A DNA stretch of 64,000 bases from Actinernus sp. WN-2022 (taxonomy: Eukaryota; Cnidaria; Anthozoa; Actiniaria; Actinernidae). Where the stretch lies: contig JAOWCC010001634.1 in assembly GCA_030867875.1 (NCBI GenBank), positions 36,661,867 to 36,725,866 on the forward strand, written 5' to 3'. This document shows, piece after piece, positions 56,678 to 63,720 of the stretch (positions are counted from its first letter, which is position 1; each line of letters opens with the position of its first letter). A program made the translations under genes and the position numbers. The notes below the pieces were generated by a model that was not told the origin of the DNA, did no database searches, and saw only the letters and a program-made list of their open reading frames with translations.

Positions 56678-57939
56678 CGAAACAACGTCCATGCAATTCC
56701 AGCTGCGGCAATGGATGTCATCGCGAGATTAATCTCATGTTGTGGGACAGCCTTTGGTATAGGAACTCGTTTCTCGTGCGTCTCGAGAGGTGGTATTAAT
56801 TTCTTATCTGGTGGTCCTTCCATAGGAGGAGGTGGGCGTCCTTTGACTTCTGCATTGATGTCGTTAGTGCCTAGCATCATATCTTTCGTGGCTTTCGGGG
56901 TTGGATTCCTATAGCCATCTTTCTTACCAAGATAGTACACTAGATTGCTTGGCAACAATCGCACACCTATAGCTATTGCTAAATCGAGCCTCTTGTGCGT
57001 CGTCGTTATAGCAGTAAGATAGTTTTTGTAGCTCACCACTAAATCGTTTTCGAGAATAGCGCCTTCGACTAAGCTCTTAAACTTTTCTTTGACGTTGAAA
57101 CTATCTACGATGGATTCGTTAAGATCGTTTTGAGCGCCTAGAATACAATATCCAAAAGCCTCAACAGATCGATTCAATCTACCTAATCCAGCATTCGTCA
57201 AACCTCTACCGATTGGTGGTGTAAACCAATTGTATTGCTTTCCTTCGTGTTCGTCGTTCCGAATAAAGGATACTAGATCGCCCTTGTCCACCCTGCCTCC
57301 CTCGTCTGCAAATAAGTTATTGTGGTTGGGCCACGTATCTGCTTCCTTGTCGTAGCCTCGGATTACGTGGACGTTCTTGTAGCCATCATCATACAAAAGG
57401 AATACGTCTCCTAATCCGTGGTTCCTACCTCCGTGCCATCGGAAGTCTGGCGTTCGAGATATGCCGAATTCGATGCACAATCTCTCAAGAGCCGATTTGC
57501 TGTAGAGGTTATCGAGTTGTTTGAAAGCCCTGTCACCAGGTAGAGGGCAACCAAGTTCATGTAGAATTCTTCGTATCGTGAAATAAACATGGAATCGTAG
57601 GAACCCCTGAACGACTGGTGGATACTTTCTGAAAGTAGGATCGAACAACGATACTCCACATCCGGAAGTCGCACACCACGTTGCGAAATTCAATTGCTGA
57701 GGCCAGTATTTGAAATCCGGACCTGATAACCACGCATGGGACTCCTTCGCTGTCACATGCTTCACGACGGTCTCCTTGAATATATTTGGAACGCCAGCTT
57801 TGAATTTCTTCGTTGGGGTGACATATATCCATAGATTAGTGAGATCAATATCTTGTGCCGGTTCAGTAGAAGGAACTGCTGTAATAAGATATTTCGCACT
57901 CTTATCTAGGGTCAACGTAGATGGGAAGCCATCAACCAT
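56674..57939 (-). CDS. Conserved Polinton-associated protein, 421 aa
   Basis: Features: NLWIYVTPTKKFKAGVPNIF, a region with NFATWCATSGCGVS, FHVYFTIRRIL, WHGGRNHGLGDVFLLY, TPPIGRGLTNAGLGRLNRS, a proline-rich stretch (RPPPPMEGPPDKK) and a single C-terminal membrane anchor (SIAAAGIAWTLF). I have a memory of similar proteins in cnidarian genomes, always next to capsid-type genes, but no function. Tail anchoring suggests attachment to a membrane. The last bases overlap the stop of the 366-aa gene. The start region overlaps the end of the 134-aa gene by 28 nt. Confidence 0.8.
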   Translation of the reverse strand: MVDGFPSTLTLDKSAKYLITAVPSTEPAQDIDLTNLWIYVTPTKKFKAGVPNIFKETVVKHVTAKESHAWLSGPDFKYWPQQLNFATWCATSGCGVSLFDPTFRKYPPVVQGFLRFHVYFTIRRILHELGCPLPGDRAFKQLDNLYSKSALERLCIEFGISRTPDFRWHGGRNHGLGDVFLLYDDGYKNVHVIRGYDKEADTWPNHNNLFADEGGRVDKGDLVSFIRNDEHEGKQYNWFTPPIGRGLTNAGLGRLNRSVEAFGYCILGAQNDLNESIVDSFNVKEKFKSLVEGAILENDLVVSYKNYLTAITTTHKRLDLAIAIGVRLLPSNLVYYLGKKDGYRNPTPKATKDMMLGTNDINAEVKGRPPPPMEGPPDKKLIPPLETHEKRVPIPKAVPQHEINLAMTSIAAAGIAWTLFR

Positions 57940-58316
57940 TCCCGCAATGCGTCATCGATGCGTTTTTGAGTGACTGCAGGTAACTTTGAGACATCATCGC
58001 CGTAAACGACATAGCTAGAATCTCCATCTCGAAACCAAATACTCGTCGAATATTTGTCTGGACCGTTCACTTCCGTAGAGGCATAGAACTTGTGAAGATC
58101 TGCATGTGGATATCTTTTCTTGAACTTCACCAACAGATCTGCATTCGCTGTTGCGACCTCTCTACTTTCCACATCTTCCCTATCTATCCGAGCTTGATTC
58201 TCTCTCCTAGCTCGATTCTCAGCCTTTGACCGTATATTAGCATTCGGCGTTGGGACCTCTTCCTCTTCGTCTTTCCCTTCGTAATGGTAACTGAAAAGAC
58301 CTCCGGACCTCCTCAT
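57912..58316 (-). CDS. Small basic/acidic protein, 134 aa
   Basis: It starts MRRSGGLFSYHYEGKDEEEE, followed by a highly charged helical region and a C-terminal half (STSIWFRDGDSSYVVYGDD). The start is preceded by ttcaac, as for the capsid gene (ttcaacATG). Divergent from the 219-aa gene, with a shared TATA-rich spacer of about 40 bp. Not recognised. Confidence 0.7.
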   Translation of the reverse strand: MRRSGGLFSYHYEGKDEEEEVPTPNANIRSKAENRARRENQARIDREDVESREVATANADLLVKFKKRYPHADLHKFYASTEVNGPDKYSTSIWFRDGDSSYVVYGDDVSKLPAVTQKRIDDALREWLMASHLR

Positions 58317-58321
58317 GTTGA

Positions 58322-58347
58322 AGCTATACGTATATATAGTTATACCT
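58322..58347. promoter_or_regulatory. Bidirectional TATA-rich spacer
   Basis: Ctatacgtatatatagttata between start codons at 58316 (-) and 58360 (+). The core tatatatagttata is the same as in the element at 55550-55569. Confidence 0.55.
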
Positions 58348-58359
58348 TCAACATATAAG

Positions 58360-59019
58360 ATGGTTCTCTTATATATCACCACAACATTGGCCGACCATAC
58401 TGTCTACTTCGACAACCCTATTCTTATACAGAACGTTTCGCTAGTCGAGGCCACTATTGAGAATAGTTGGTGGAACCTAGCAGAGAATGCTACCTTCTGG
58501 TGGTCTACCGAAGGTATAGGGTTCCCGTACGACGTTCCTAAGGGAAACCACACTATGGCGAGCCTTCGACAATTCTTTGCGCCTGCAGTTGGTGCTGACA
58601 TCATAAAAATCGAGAAACCCCATCATAGGAGGGCTTGGAACCTAGAAGTCAAGCAATCGATTCTACTTAGTGGAAATCTCTGCAAACTGATGGGTATCAA
58701 TAAAGATGGGATCGCTACGCGACTAAAAGTAGGTGTGCACGAAGTGTCCATCCAAGATGAAATCGACATAGCGTATATCTGCTGCGACGTGGTGGATTCC
58801 AGATTCTCGATTCAAGAGGGAAAACAATCTAAAGTCCTAAGTAGAATACATATCCGAGGCGATAGATTTGTGAAAACGACGTATGCCTCACTACAACCTC
58901 TAGATGTCAAAGCTCTAGGTACGATACAAAGCAGTCTTCGTCTGACAATTCTCGATGAGAAAGGCAATCTGATAGACTTCCAGGGTCGACCCATACTGTA
59001 CGTGTTGAAGCTTGAGTAA
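58360..59019 (+). CDS. Putative penton / minor capsid protein, 219 aa
   Basis: A beta-rich protein of the size of a single jelly-roll. It has FDNPILIQNVSLVEATIENS near the start, GNHTMASLRQFF, and a C-terminal strand pattern SLRLTILDEKGNLIDFQGRP followed by ILYVLKLE, typical of the last strands of such proteins. Polintons carry a minor (penton) capsid gene, and no other gene here fits better, so the call is by elimination plus sequence character. The in-frame ATG at 58315 lies inside the opposite gene and was not used. Confidence 0.6.
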   Translation: MVLLYITTTLADHTVYFDNPILIQNVSLVEATIENSWWNLAENATFWWSTEGIGFPYDVPKGNHTMASLRQFFAPAVGADIIKIEKPHHRRAWNLEVKQSILLSGNLCKLMGINKDGIATRLKVGVHEVSIQDEIDIAYICCDVVDSRFSIQEGKQSKVLSRIHIRGDRFVKTTYASLQPLDVKALGTIQSSLRLTILDEKGNLIDFQGRPILYVLKLE

Positions 59020-59021
59020 GT

Positions 59022-59036
59022 TATATGTATAACGTA
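59022..59036 (+). promoter_or_regulatory. TATA-rich element before the 206-aa gene
   Basis: Gttatatgtataac, a near palindrome, lies between the stop of the 219-aa gene and the ATG at 59039. Confidence 0.45.
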
Positions 59037-59038
59037 CA

Positions 59039-59659
59039 ATGGAAGGCGATTCGATTCAACCGTTTCCATCAGCACCAAGTATCTATCCACCGATTGCTAG
59101 TGACACTGGAAAGAACTTTAGACTGCAAACGATCCGAGACACGCTTTCGGACATAGAAGTTCAAGAAAGGCACTACGAAGGTGTGCGCAAGAAATATGCA
59201 CGTTCTCAAGGAATAGTTCATGGTATCGCAGAGGTAACTGGAGGTCTATCTGTGATCTTATCTGGATCTGGATTGGGCGCAGCGTTGACTGGGGTTGGAA
59301 TAGTGATTGGTCTACCACTTGGAGTTATTGGTGGGCTATGTGGATTAATTTCAGCATCTACGACCCTTGGAGCTAAGAAGTTAGGAATGAAGGTTTCTAA
59401 ACATGAAAGGACAACTATGTTGGCAAAGGCGAAAATCAATACGATTCGCGATCTAGTATCGAAGGCCTTACGCGATGAAAACATATCCGACTCCGAATAC
59501 AGTCTCATCCTGAACGAAGCGAATAAGTATGAGATCATGAGGTCTGAAATTCGTCGTGAGACTTCCATAGGTGAAAAAAGTCCGGATCGGGTTCGAGCCG
59601 AACTCAAGCAAGAAGTGCAAAAGGAAATGCGAGAAAAACTTGGCAGCTTAGTAGGGTAA
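59039..59659 (+). CDS. Glycine-rich membrane protein, 206 aa
   Basis: A polar N-terminus with proline (PFPSAPSIYPP), a charged helix (RLQTIRDTLSDIEVQERHY), a long glycine/alanine-rich hydrophobic hairpin (SVILSGSGLGAALTGVGIVI, GLPLGVIGGLCGLISASTTLG), then a basic helical C-terminal half. This type of protein recurs in cnidarian genomes near capsid genes (recollection). It is probably inserted in a membrane; role unknown. Confidence 0.75.
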   Translation: MEGDSIQPFPSAPSIYPPIASDTGKNFRLQTIRDTLSDIEVQERHYEGVRKKYARSQGIVHGIAEVTGGLSVILSGSGLGAALTGVGIVIGLPLGVIGGLCGLISASTTLGAKKLGMKVSKHERTTMLAKAKINTIRDLVSKALRDENISDSEYSLILNEANKYEIMRSEIRRETSIGEKSPDRVRAELKQEVQKEMREKLGSLVG

Positions 59660-59710
59660 GAATCGACATTTCCTATGAAAAGAACGAACATGGTTCTCAC
59701 TTTCACTTCG

Positions 59711-60586
59711 CTAAGTCCTACTGCTAGTTAGCCCATGTCTAGTGTAGATTGGTTCAAAGTAGGAATGGTAAGAAAACAACTCCTTGACAAAACGCTCGAC
59801 CGCACTTCCAAATATGTCACAGCGTTCGACGACATCGCCAAGAGACATAGACGATCCTAAACGACGTAGCACCTCGTAACTCGCTCCAACGACTTTCGTC
59901 TTAAGTATTGATCTGGGGCCTATATTGTTTTCTATCGCTGTAGTAACAACCTCATGGACTATTTGTTGAACGTCCATAGGTACTCCTTGAGGATCGAGTT
60001 TAAGGAAAGTCGTTGCAATGTGAGCAACTATGTGCTCGACATCCAAGTCTACATCAATCTTATCATCGTTATACAGAGAACGTATAAAGACCTCTCCGCT
60101 ACAGATGCTTCTGTCGTTTAGTTGCATGAAGCGAGCAACCTCGCCTCTAGATCGGACGAACCCACATTGTATGCATGCATGGTAGAGTAGAGCAGCTAAA
60201 ATATTTTTCTTAACATCGCTACGCTTGAGACAAACTTTCATTACTTGGATAAATGCGTCGGCTACGATTCCTAACGTGTTCATAGGGAACGATAGGTCAT
60301 AACTTTGTTTGTAAATAGTGTTGTATGCTTGTAGTTCTCGTAGGAGCATTCGTCGTTTCAGTTCTGTGTCATCGCTTTGCTTTGGTTTTGCGCGGTCTAG
60401 ATCACTTTGATACTGAAATCCGTCCGGACCTACTATACGCAGTCGAGTAGTAGTAATATCGATCTTCGTTTCTCCACATGGTTCGGCCTCGGAAACAAGA
60501 CCACATATGGGACATATGAATTCCGTTCCTTGTATTTCCAAGGGGCAGAGACAATCAGAACATGTTTCACTGGTGTTAATATGCAT
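59711..60586 (-). CDS. TFIIB-like transcription initiation factor, 291 aa
   Basis: N-terminal zinc ribbon C9-x2-C12 ... C25-x2-C28 (CSDC ... CPIC). A linker follows, then two cyclin-like repeats: first at about 80-170 with NILAALLYHACIQCGFVRSR and GEVARFMQLND; second at about 185-275 with TKVVGASYEVLRRLGSSMSL and GDVVERCDIFGSAVERF. Ribbon plus two cyclin folds in about 300 residues is the exact layout of TFIIB. Not part of the usual Polinton core. It probably directs RNA polymerase to the element's own promoters (inference). An A-run (aaaaaaatg) precedes the ATG. Confidence 0.8.
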   Translation of the reverse strand: MHINTSETCSDCLCPLEIQGTEFICPICGLVSEAEPCGETKIDITTTRLRIVGPDGFQYQSDLDRAKPKQSDDTELKRRMLLRELQAYNTIYKQSYDLSFPMNTLGIVADAFIQVMKVCLKRSDVKKNILAALLYHACIQCGFVRSRGEVARFMQLNDRSICSGEVFIRSLYNDDKIDVDLDVEHIVAHIATTFLKLDPQGVPMDVQQIVHEVVTTAIENNIGPRSILKTKVVGASYEVLRRLGSSMSLGDVVERCDIFGSAVERFVKELFSYHSYFEPIYTRHGLTSSRT

Positions 60587-60602
60587 TTTTTTGTGGCTAT
60601 TC

Positions 60603-61076
60603 CTAAGCGTCCTTCTCGCTCCTCAAGGCAGCCAACACCTCGTCGAAAGCATGGCTGAGAGACTCTCCGAGACCTTCCTCTGGTTCCAGCACTCTTTGTT
60701 CCGCGGGCAATGCTACCTCAGCAGGCTCCTCCGGTTCCACCACGTTTGGCTCTGCAAGTTCCTCCTTTCTTGGCTGTGGAGTTTCCTCTAGCGTCTTGCT
60801 GGACTTCTTAGTGCGTCTCATATGGGGACACTTCTTGATAATGAGACGATCGCATCTTGAGCAAAGCCCGTAACTAGTACGACATCCTTTACCGCACTTC
60901 GAGCATGGCATGAATGGGGCACAGCCTTTTGAGATTTGGCAGTTGTGCTGGGCACAGAACTTCGATGTCTTCGAAATCCTCTTTGGGCATTTCGAGTCCT
61001 TCCCTCTCATCAACCAATCACAAGTTACCGTCTCAGGCATTGTGGCGTCGTCTACATTCGAGTTCTTCTTCGACAT
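60603..61076 (-). CDS. Cys-rich zinc-binding-like protein, 157 aa
   Basis: The N-terminal 85 residues hold many Cys and two His residues in pairs (CSKCGKGC, LCSRCDRL, KKCPH; FCAQHNCQ), suggesting two or three zinc sites. The C-terminal half is acidic and proline/glutamate-rich, ending in a short helix. A nucleic-acid or protein-binding regulator is plausible. A promoter-like cassette lies about 90 bp upstream of the ATG (61168-61227). The gene ends 16 nt before the TFIIB-like start and may share its transcript. Confidence 0.75.
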   Translation of the reverse strand: MSKKNSNVDDATMPETVTCDWLMRGKDSKCPKRISKTSKFCAQHNCQISKGCAPFMPCSKCGKGCRTSYGLCSRCDRLIIKKCPHMRRTKKSSKTLEETPQPRKEELAEPNVVEPEEPAEVALPAEQRVLEPEEGLGESLSHAFDEVLAALRSEKDA

Positions 61077-61167
61077 GTTCGATCTGTATGGTATTAATGC
61101 GTACTAAGATGACAACGTAAGCTAATATCGTGGAATAAAGAATATATACTAATACCATTCGGTGGCG

Positions 61168-61227
61168 ATATACAGTATACTAATCACTCCTCTAACAGTT
61201 ACTCAAGTTTGGACTTTTTAGGTGCAG
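61168..61227 (-). promoter_or_regulatory. Promoter-like cassette, internal copy 2
   Basis: Read on the minus strand: cacctaaaaagtccaaactt, gagtaactgttagagg, attagtatactgtatatcg. Same order as in the TIR cassettes. Confidence 0.55.
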
Positions 61228-61244
61228 TTAAATTCAATCGCTTC

Positions 61245-61931
61245 CTATATGGCAGCATAAGCATTCACATAGTAATCTAGTAGGGCATTTTCGTCCTCTA
61301 TGTTGAGATGGGAGTTCTTAATGAGCCACTTAACGAGCCATTTAGCGGTATCGAAATGACCATTTCTACAGGCGCATAGTAGAGCATGATGAACGTGTTC
61401 ATATTCTATGGTTATCTGAAAACGTTGAATGAGCCACTTGATGATATTAAGATGACCATTCGTACTGGCATCTAGTATAGCAACCGCGACGGCTGTACCC
61501 TCTTTGGTGAACTGGAAGTGCTTAATGAGCCACTTAGCGATATCAAGATGACCATACGTTAAGGCACCGCATAGAGTATGATTGGTGAATCTATCCATTT
61601 TATCGAAACGTAAGTTCTTAATGAGCCACTTAACAATATTAAGATTACCATTTTCGCTGGCGTAGATGAGAGGAAGGCTATCGTCGATGGGGCTTGCGGA
61701 AATACCGAAAGTCCTAGCCAATTCGTCTCGATCAGCATCATTACGAGTAGGGCTCAAACCGAGACATAGTACTTGTCTACGGAACTCTTGGTCTACGTCT
61801 TTGTAGCGCGCGAGAGATGCGGCACCGTTTAGGCGTTTCGACGTCCTTGCGATGCTTGCAAATGATTCTGGGCCTGCACGCTCTACGATCTTGACTAAGA
61901 TTTCTATGGGGAGGCACGATATATTATCCAT
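61245..61931 (-). CDS. F-box / ankyrin-repeat protein, 228 aa
   Basis: The N-terminus reads LPIEILVKIVERAG...FASIARTSKRLN, an F-box-like pattern (residues 7-35). From about 88 on there are four ankyrin-type repeats with ENGNLNIVKWLIKN, YGHLDIAKWLIKHF, NGHLNIIKWLIQRF and NGHFDTAKWLVKWL. F-box proteins recruit targets to SCF ubiquitin ligases, and ankyrin repeats bind those targets. Large DNA viruses use such proteins against host defences, so a similar role is inferred. The promoter-like cassette ends about 10 bp before the ATG. The last repeat is short. Confidence 0.8.
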   Translation of the reverse strand: MDNISCLPIEILVKIVERAGPESFASIARTSKRLNGAASLARYKDVDQEFRRQVLCLGLSPTRNDADRDELARTFGISASPIDDSLPLIYASENGNLNIVKWLIKNLRFDKMDRFTNHTLCGALTYGHLDIAKWLIKHFQFTKEGTAVAVAILDASTNGHLNIIKWLIQRFQITIEYEHVHHALLCACRNGHFDTAKWLVKWLIKNSHLNIEDENALLDYYVNAYAAI

Positions 61932-61940
61932 AGTGGAAGA

Positions 61941-62026
61941 TATCGATATACAGTATAGTAATCATTTCTCTAATAGGTTATCAAGTTTTGGATTCTTAGG
62001 TGTGAGAATGTCTAGTGACAATTTGG
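61941..62026 (-). promoter_or_regulatory. Promoter-like cassette, internal copy 1
   Basis: Minus strand: ccaaattgtcactagacatt, ctcacacctaagaatccaaa, acctattagagaaatg, attactatactgtatatcga. The first part is identical to TIR sequence 46731-46750. Confidence 0.65.
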
Positions 62027-62100
62027 AAAAAAAGAAAAAAAATGAAGAAGGGTCATGCAACGACTTTTCTTCATTTTTTTTTTTTTTTTTTTGTTTTGCC
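62027..62100. other. A-run / T-run foldback
   Basis: Aaaaaaagaaaaaaaatgaagaa pairs with ttcttcattttttttttttt. It lies just past the stop of the 318-aa gene and may be a 3'-end or spacer signal. Compare 51574-51663. Confidence 0.4.
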
Positions 62101-62109
62101 CTCCTACGT

Positions 62110-63066
62110 TCACTCATCTTCTGCGGCTGCGTCCACACTGGCACTATGCTTAGTATTGGCGGCATAAACGTCTCGTTGGTCGTATCTATTCTTCTTCGAT
62201 GGTTGTCGTACTATGTCGATCTCAACATCTAGTGGGTATGAAAGTCCCATACTACTTGCACAAATACTTGAGGCGTTGCAAATACCATCGTGAATGGAAC
62301 CTGGTAGGATGAGTTTGCTTATGTTGTCAATGTTAAGACCGCTAGAGTTCTCATCGACGAGAGGTTCGTACGTAGTGTTGTCCCCATCGGAGTACGACTT
62401 ACTTTTGTCAAAGAATTGACCGTTAGGTGTTCCAGTATTGTAGTCGCATTTCGCTCTCATCCTCATTATAGGATTAGCTAGTCGACCTCCAGCATTGGTA
62501 GTGGAGTTCATAGAAATAAACCTTTGAATCATTGGAGCTATCCTAGTATTAGGGACGATAATGGCGTCGTCCTTTCCAGGTGGACTGCGTTTACGTGGAT
62601 TGCGCATGCAGATCTTTTTGTCTTCGATAAGTTTACTTACTTCGCAATCAAAAGCCCAATCTAGGTGTTCGACTAGTTTGAAAGTAGGACTTAGCTTGTC
62701 GTCGGAAGGAAGATCCAATTCTCCATTGTCATTTTTCTTAATCGTGATTCCATCGGCCTCCGTACGTACAAAGTCGTTCCACTTCTGAAATTGTAGGCAA
62801 GGATGTCGATCGCGTTTTTTGCCTACGTCTTCTTCGTTGTGTGGTGCTATCCGTCCCACGTGCTTTTCCCCTTCGAACCGAAAGACAGCCGGATGAGGTC
62901 CATCGCCAATGTCGAAGAATACGGAAACGTACTTGCATCCGTTCGGTCCGTTTCTAGGATGGGTCCAGTCGAACGATATGACGGATCCATGGGATTTCCC
63001 ATCTTCTTTGGCCCTTTCGAATGCTTCGACCACATCGCCTACGTTGAAAAGCTTTGAACTCGCCAT
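62110..63066 (-). CDS. Unknown early-type protein, 318 aa
   Basis: Not recognised. It is a soluble, charged protein with FNVGDVVEAFERAKEDGKSH at the start, VFFDIGDGPHPAVFRFEGEK in the first third, a basic central part (RNPRKRSPPGKDD), and a C-terminal IDIVRQPSKK. No membrane segment. Its leader and first three codons are the mirror image of the polymerase gene's, and it is driven by the right TIR, so it is likely expressed together with the polymerase. A role in replication (for example DNA binding) is a guess. Confidence 0.75.
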   Translation of the reverse strand: MASSKLFNVGDVVEAFERAKEDGKSHGSVISFDWTHPRNGPNGCKYVSVFFDIGDGPHPAVFRFEGEKHVGRIAPHNEEDVGKKRDRHPCLQFQKWNDFVRTEADGITIKKNDNGELDLPSDDKLSPTFKLVEHLDWAFDCEVSKLIEDKKICMRNPRKRSPPGKDDAIIVPNTRIAPMIQRFISMNSTTNAGGRLANPIMRMRAKCDYNTGTPNGQFFDKSKSYSDGDNTTYEPLVDENSSGLNIDNISKLILPGSIHDGICNASSICASSMGLSYPLDVEIDIVRQPSKKNRYDQRDVYAANTKHSASVDAAAEDE

Positions 63067-63076
63067 TCTCTCTTCG

Positions 63077-63140
63077 GTATAACTATACGTTAGGATATCT
63101 CTAACAGTTACTCAAGTTTGGATTTTTAGGTGTAAGGATG
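63077..63140 (-). promoter_or_regulatory. Promoter-like cassette R1 (318-aa gene)
   Basis: Minus strand: cttacacctaaaaatccaaa, cttgagtaactgttagagat, atcctaacgtatagttatac, ending 10 bases before the ATG at 63066. Confidence 0.65.
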
Positions 63141-63160
63141 TTGCGGGGCGAAGAACGTCG

Positions 63161-63240
63161 ATATAACTATATGCTAATCATATCTCTAACAGTTACTCAA
63201 GTTTGGATTTTAGGTGCAAGAATGTCTAGTGACAATTTGG
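63161..63240 (-). promoter_or_regulatory. Promoter-like cassette R2
   Basis: Minus strand: ccaaattgtcactagacatt, cttgcacctaaaatccaaac, ttgagtaactgttagagata, ttagcatatagttatat. Outer cassette of the right TIR. Confidence 0.6.
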
Positions 63241-63257
63241 ATGACCCTTAGTACCCT

Positions 63258-63392
63258 AGTAGTATAGTCGGAGTCAAAACTGATACCCGTTTTTTGTTGC
63301 ACAAGGACGTCAAAAAGTGGATTTCCGAATTCACTTTTTGACGTCCTTGTGCAAGAAAAAACGGGTATCATTTTGACTCCGACTATACTACT
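63258..63392. repeat. 135-bp terminal hairpin, right
   Basis: Exact mirror of 46579-46713, including the same small asymmetries between its arms. Confidence 0.9.
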
Positions 63393-63398
63393 TGTTCA
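63393..63398. other. Target-site duplication, right copy (TGTTCA)
   Basis: Matches 46574-46579. The next bases (aatattaagtaacatcaacgac) continue the 110-bp host repeat. Confidence 0.65.
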
Positions 63399-63530
63399 AA
63401 TATTAAGTAACATCAACGACTAACATGATATAAGAAATATCAAGATAATTACATGTACATATCTGTGATAATGTCTTCATCAATAAATGGGAGTAAGTCT
63501 TTAAGTTCAAATAAGTAACATCAACGCAAC
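63399..63530. repeat. 110-bp tandem repeat, part right of the Polinton
   Basis: It contains acatgatataagaaatatc, tctgtgataatgtcttc and aataaatgggagtaagtc, as at 46331-46578. Confidence 0.85.
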
Positions 63531-63628
63531 CTCAAATAATTCACTATTCAATTGAACGGAGAGAGCGCATAAATATTGCTCTAATTTACTGATATCAGCA
63601 CATTTCATGACAACAGCAGTGCCATTTG

Positions 63629-63720
63629 TTCCCTGCTAGAAGAGGTCTCTCTCTGTCTTGGTAAAATGGAAGTCGCCTTCCATTTTACCAAGACAGAGAG
63701 AAACCTCTGCTAGCAGGGAA
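63629..63720. mobile_element. 92-bp hairpin element with 9-bp target duplication
   Basis: Arms TTCCCTGCTAGAAGAGGTCT and its near-complement ending CTAGCAGGGAA surround a short centre. Flanks are TGCCATTTG at 63620-63628 and 63721-63729, an exact 9-bp duplication. Confidence 0.8.

Larger units (their letters stand above)
46579..63392. mobile_element. Complete Polinton/Maverick (polinton-like virus), 16.8 kb
   Basis: Evidence for the class: long TIRs beginning AG, a 5-6 bp target duplication, a protein-primed family B polymerase, a retroviral-type integrase, an FtsK/HerA-type packaging ATPase and a double jelly-roll capsid gene. Eighteen intronless frames are uninterrupted and cover nearly the whole length, so the copy looks young and possibly functional. 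The two TIR outer 180 bp are essentially identical, another sign of youth. The element is visibly richer in GC than the flanking host DNA. It is inserted in a non-genic tandem repeat about 11 kb downstream of MGLL. Confidence 0.95.
63062..63392 (-). repeat. Polinton right terminal inverted repeat
   Basis: Mirror image of 46579-46936, with two cassettes separated by a different, shorter spacer. The outer 135 bp (63258-63392) are the hairpin. Confidence 0.9.

Noticed and set aside
46934..63066. Giant virus, adenovirus or bacterial contamination instead of a transposon
   Set aside because: TIRs, target duplication and uninterrupted continuation of a host tandem repeat on both sides show that it is integrated in the host chromosome.
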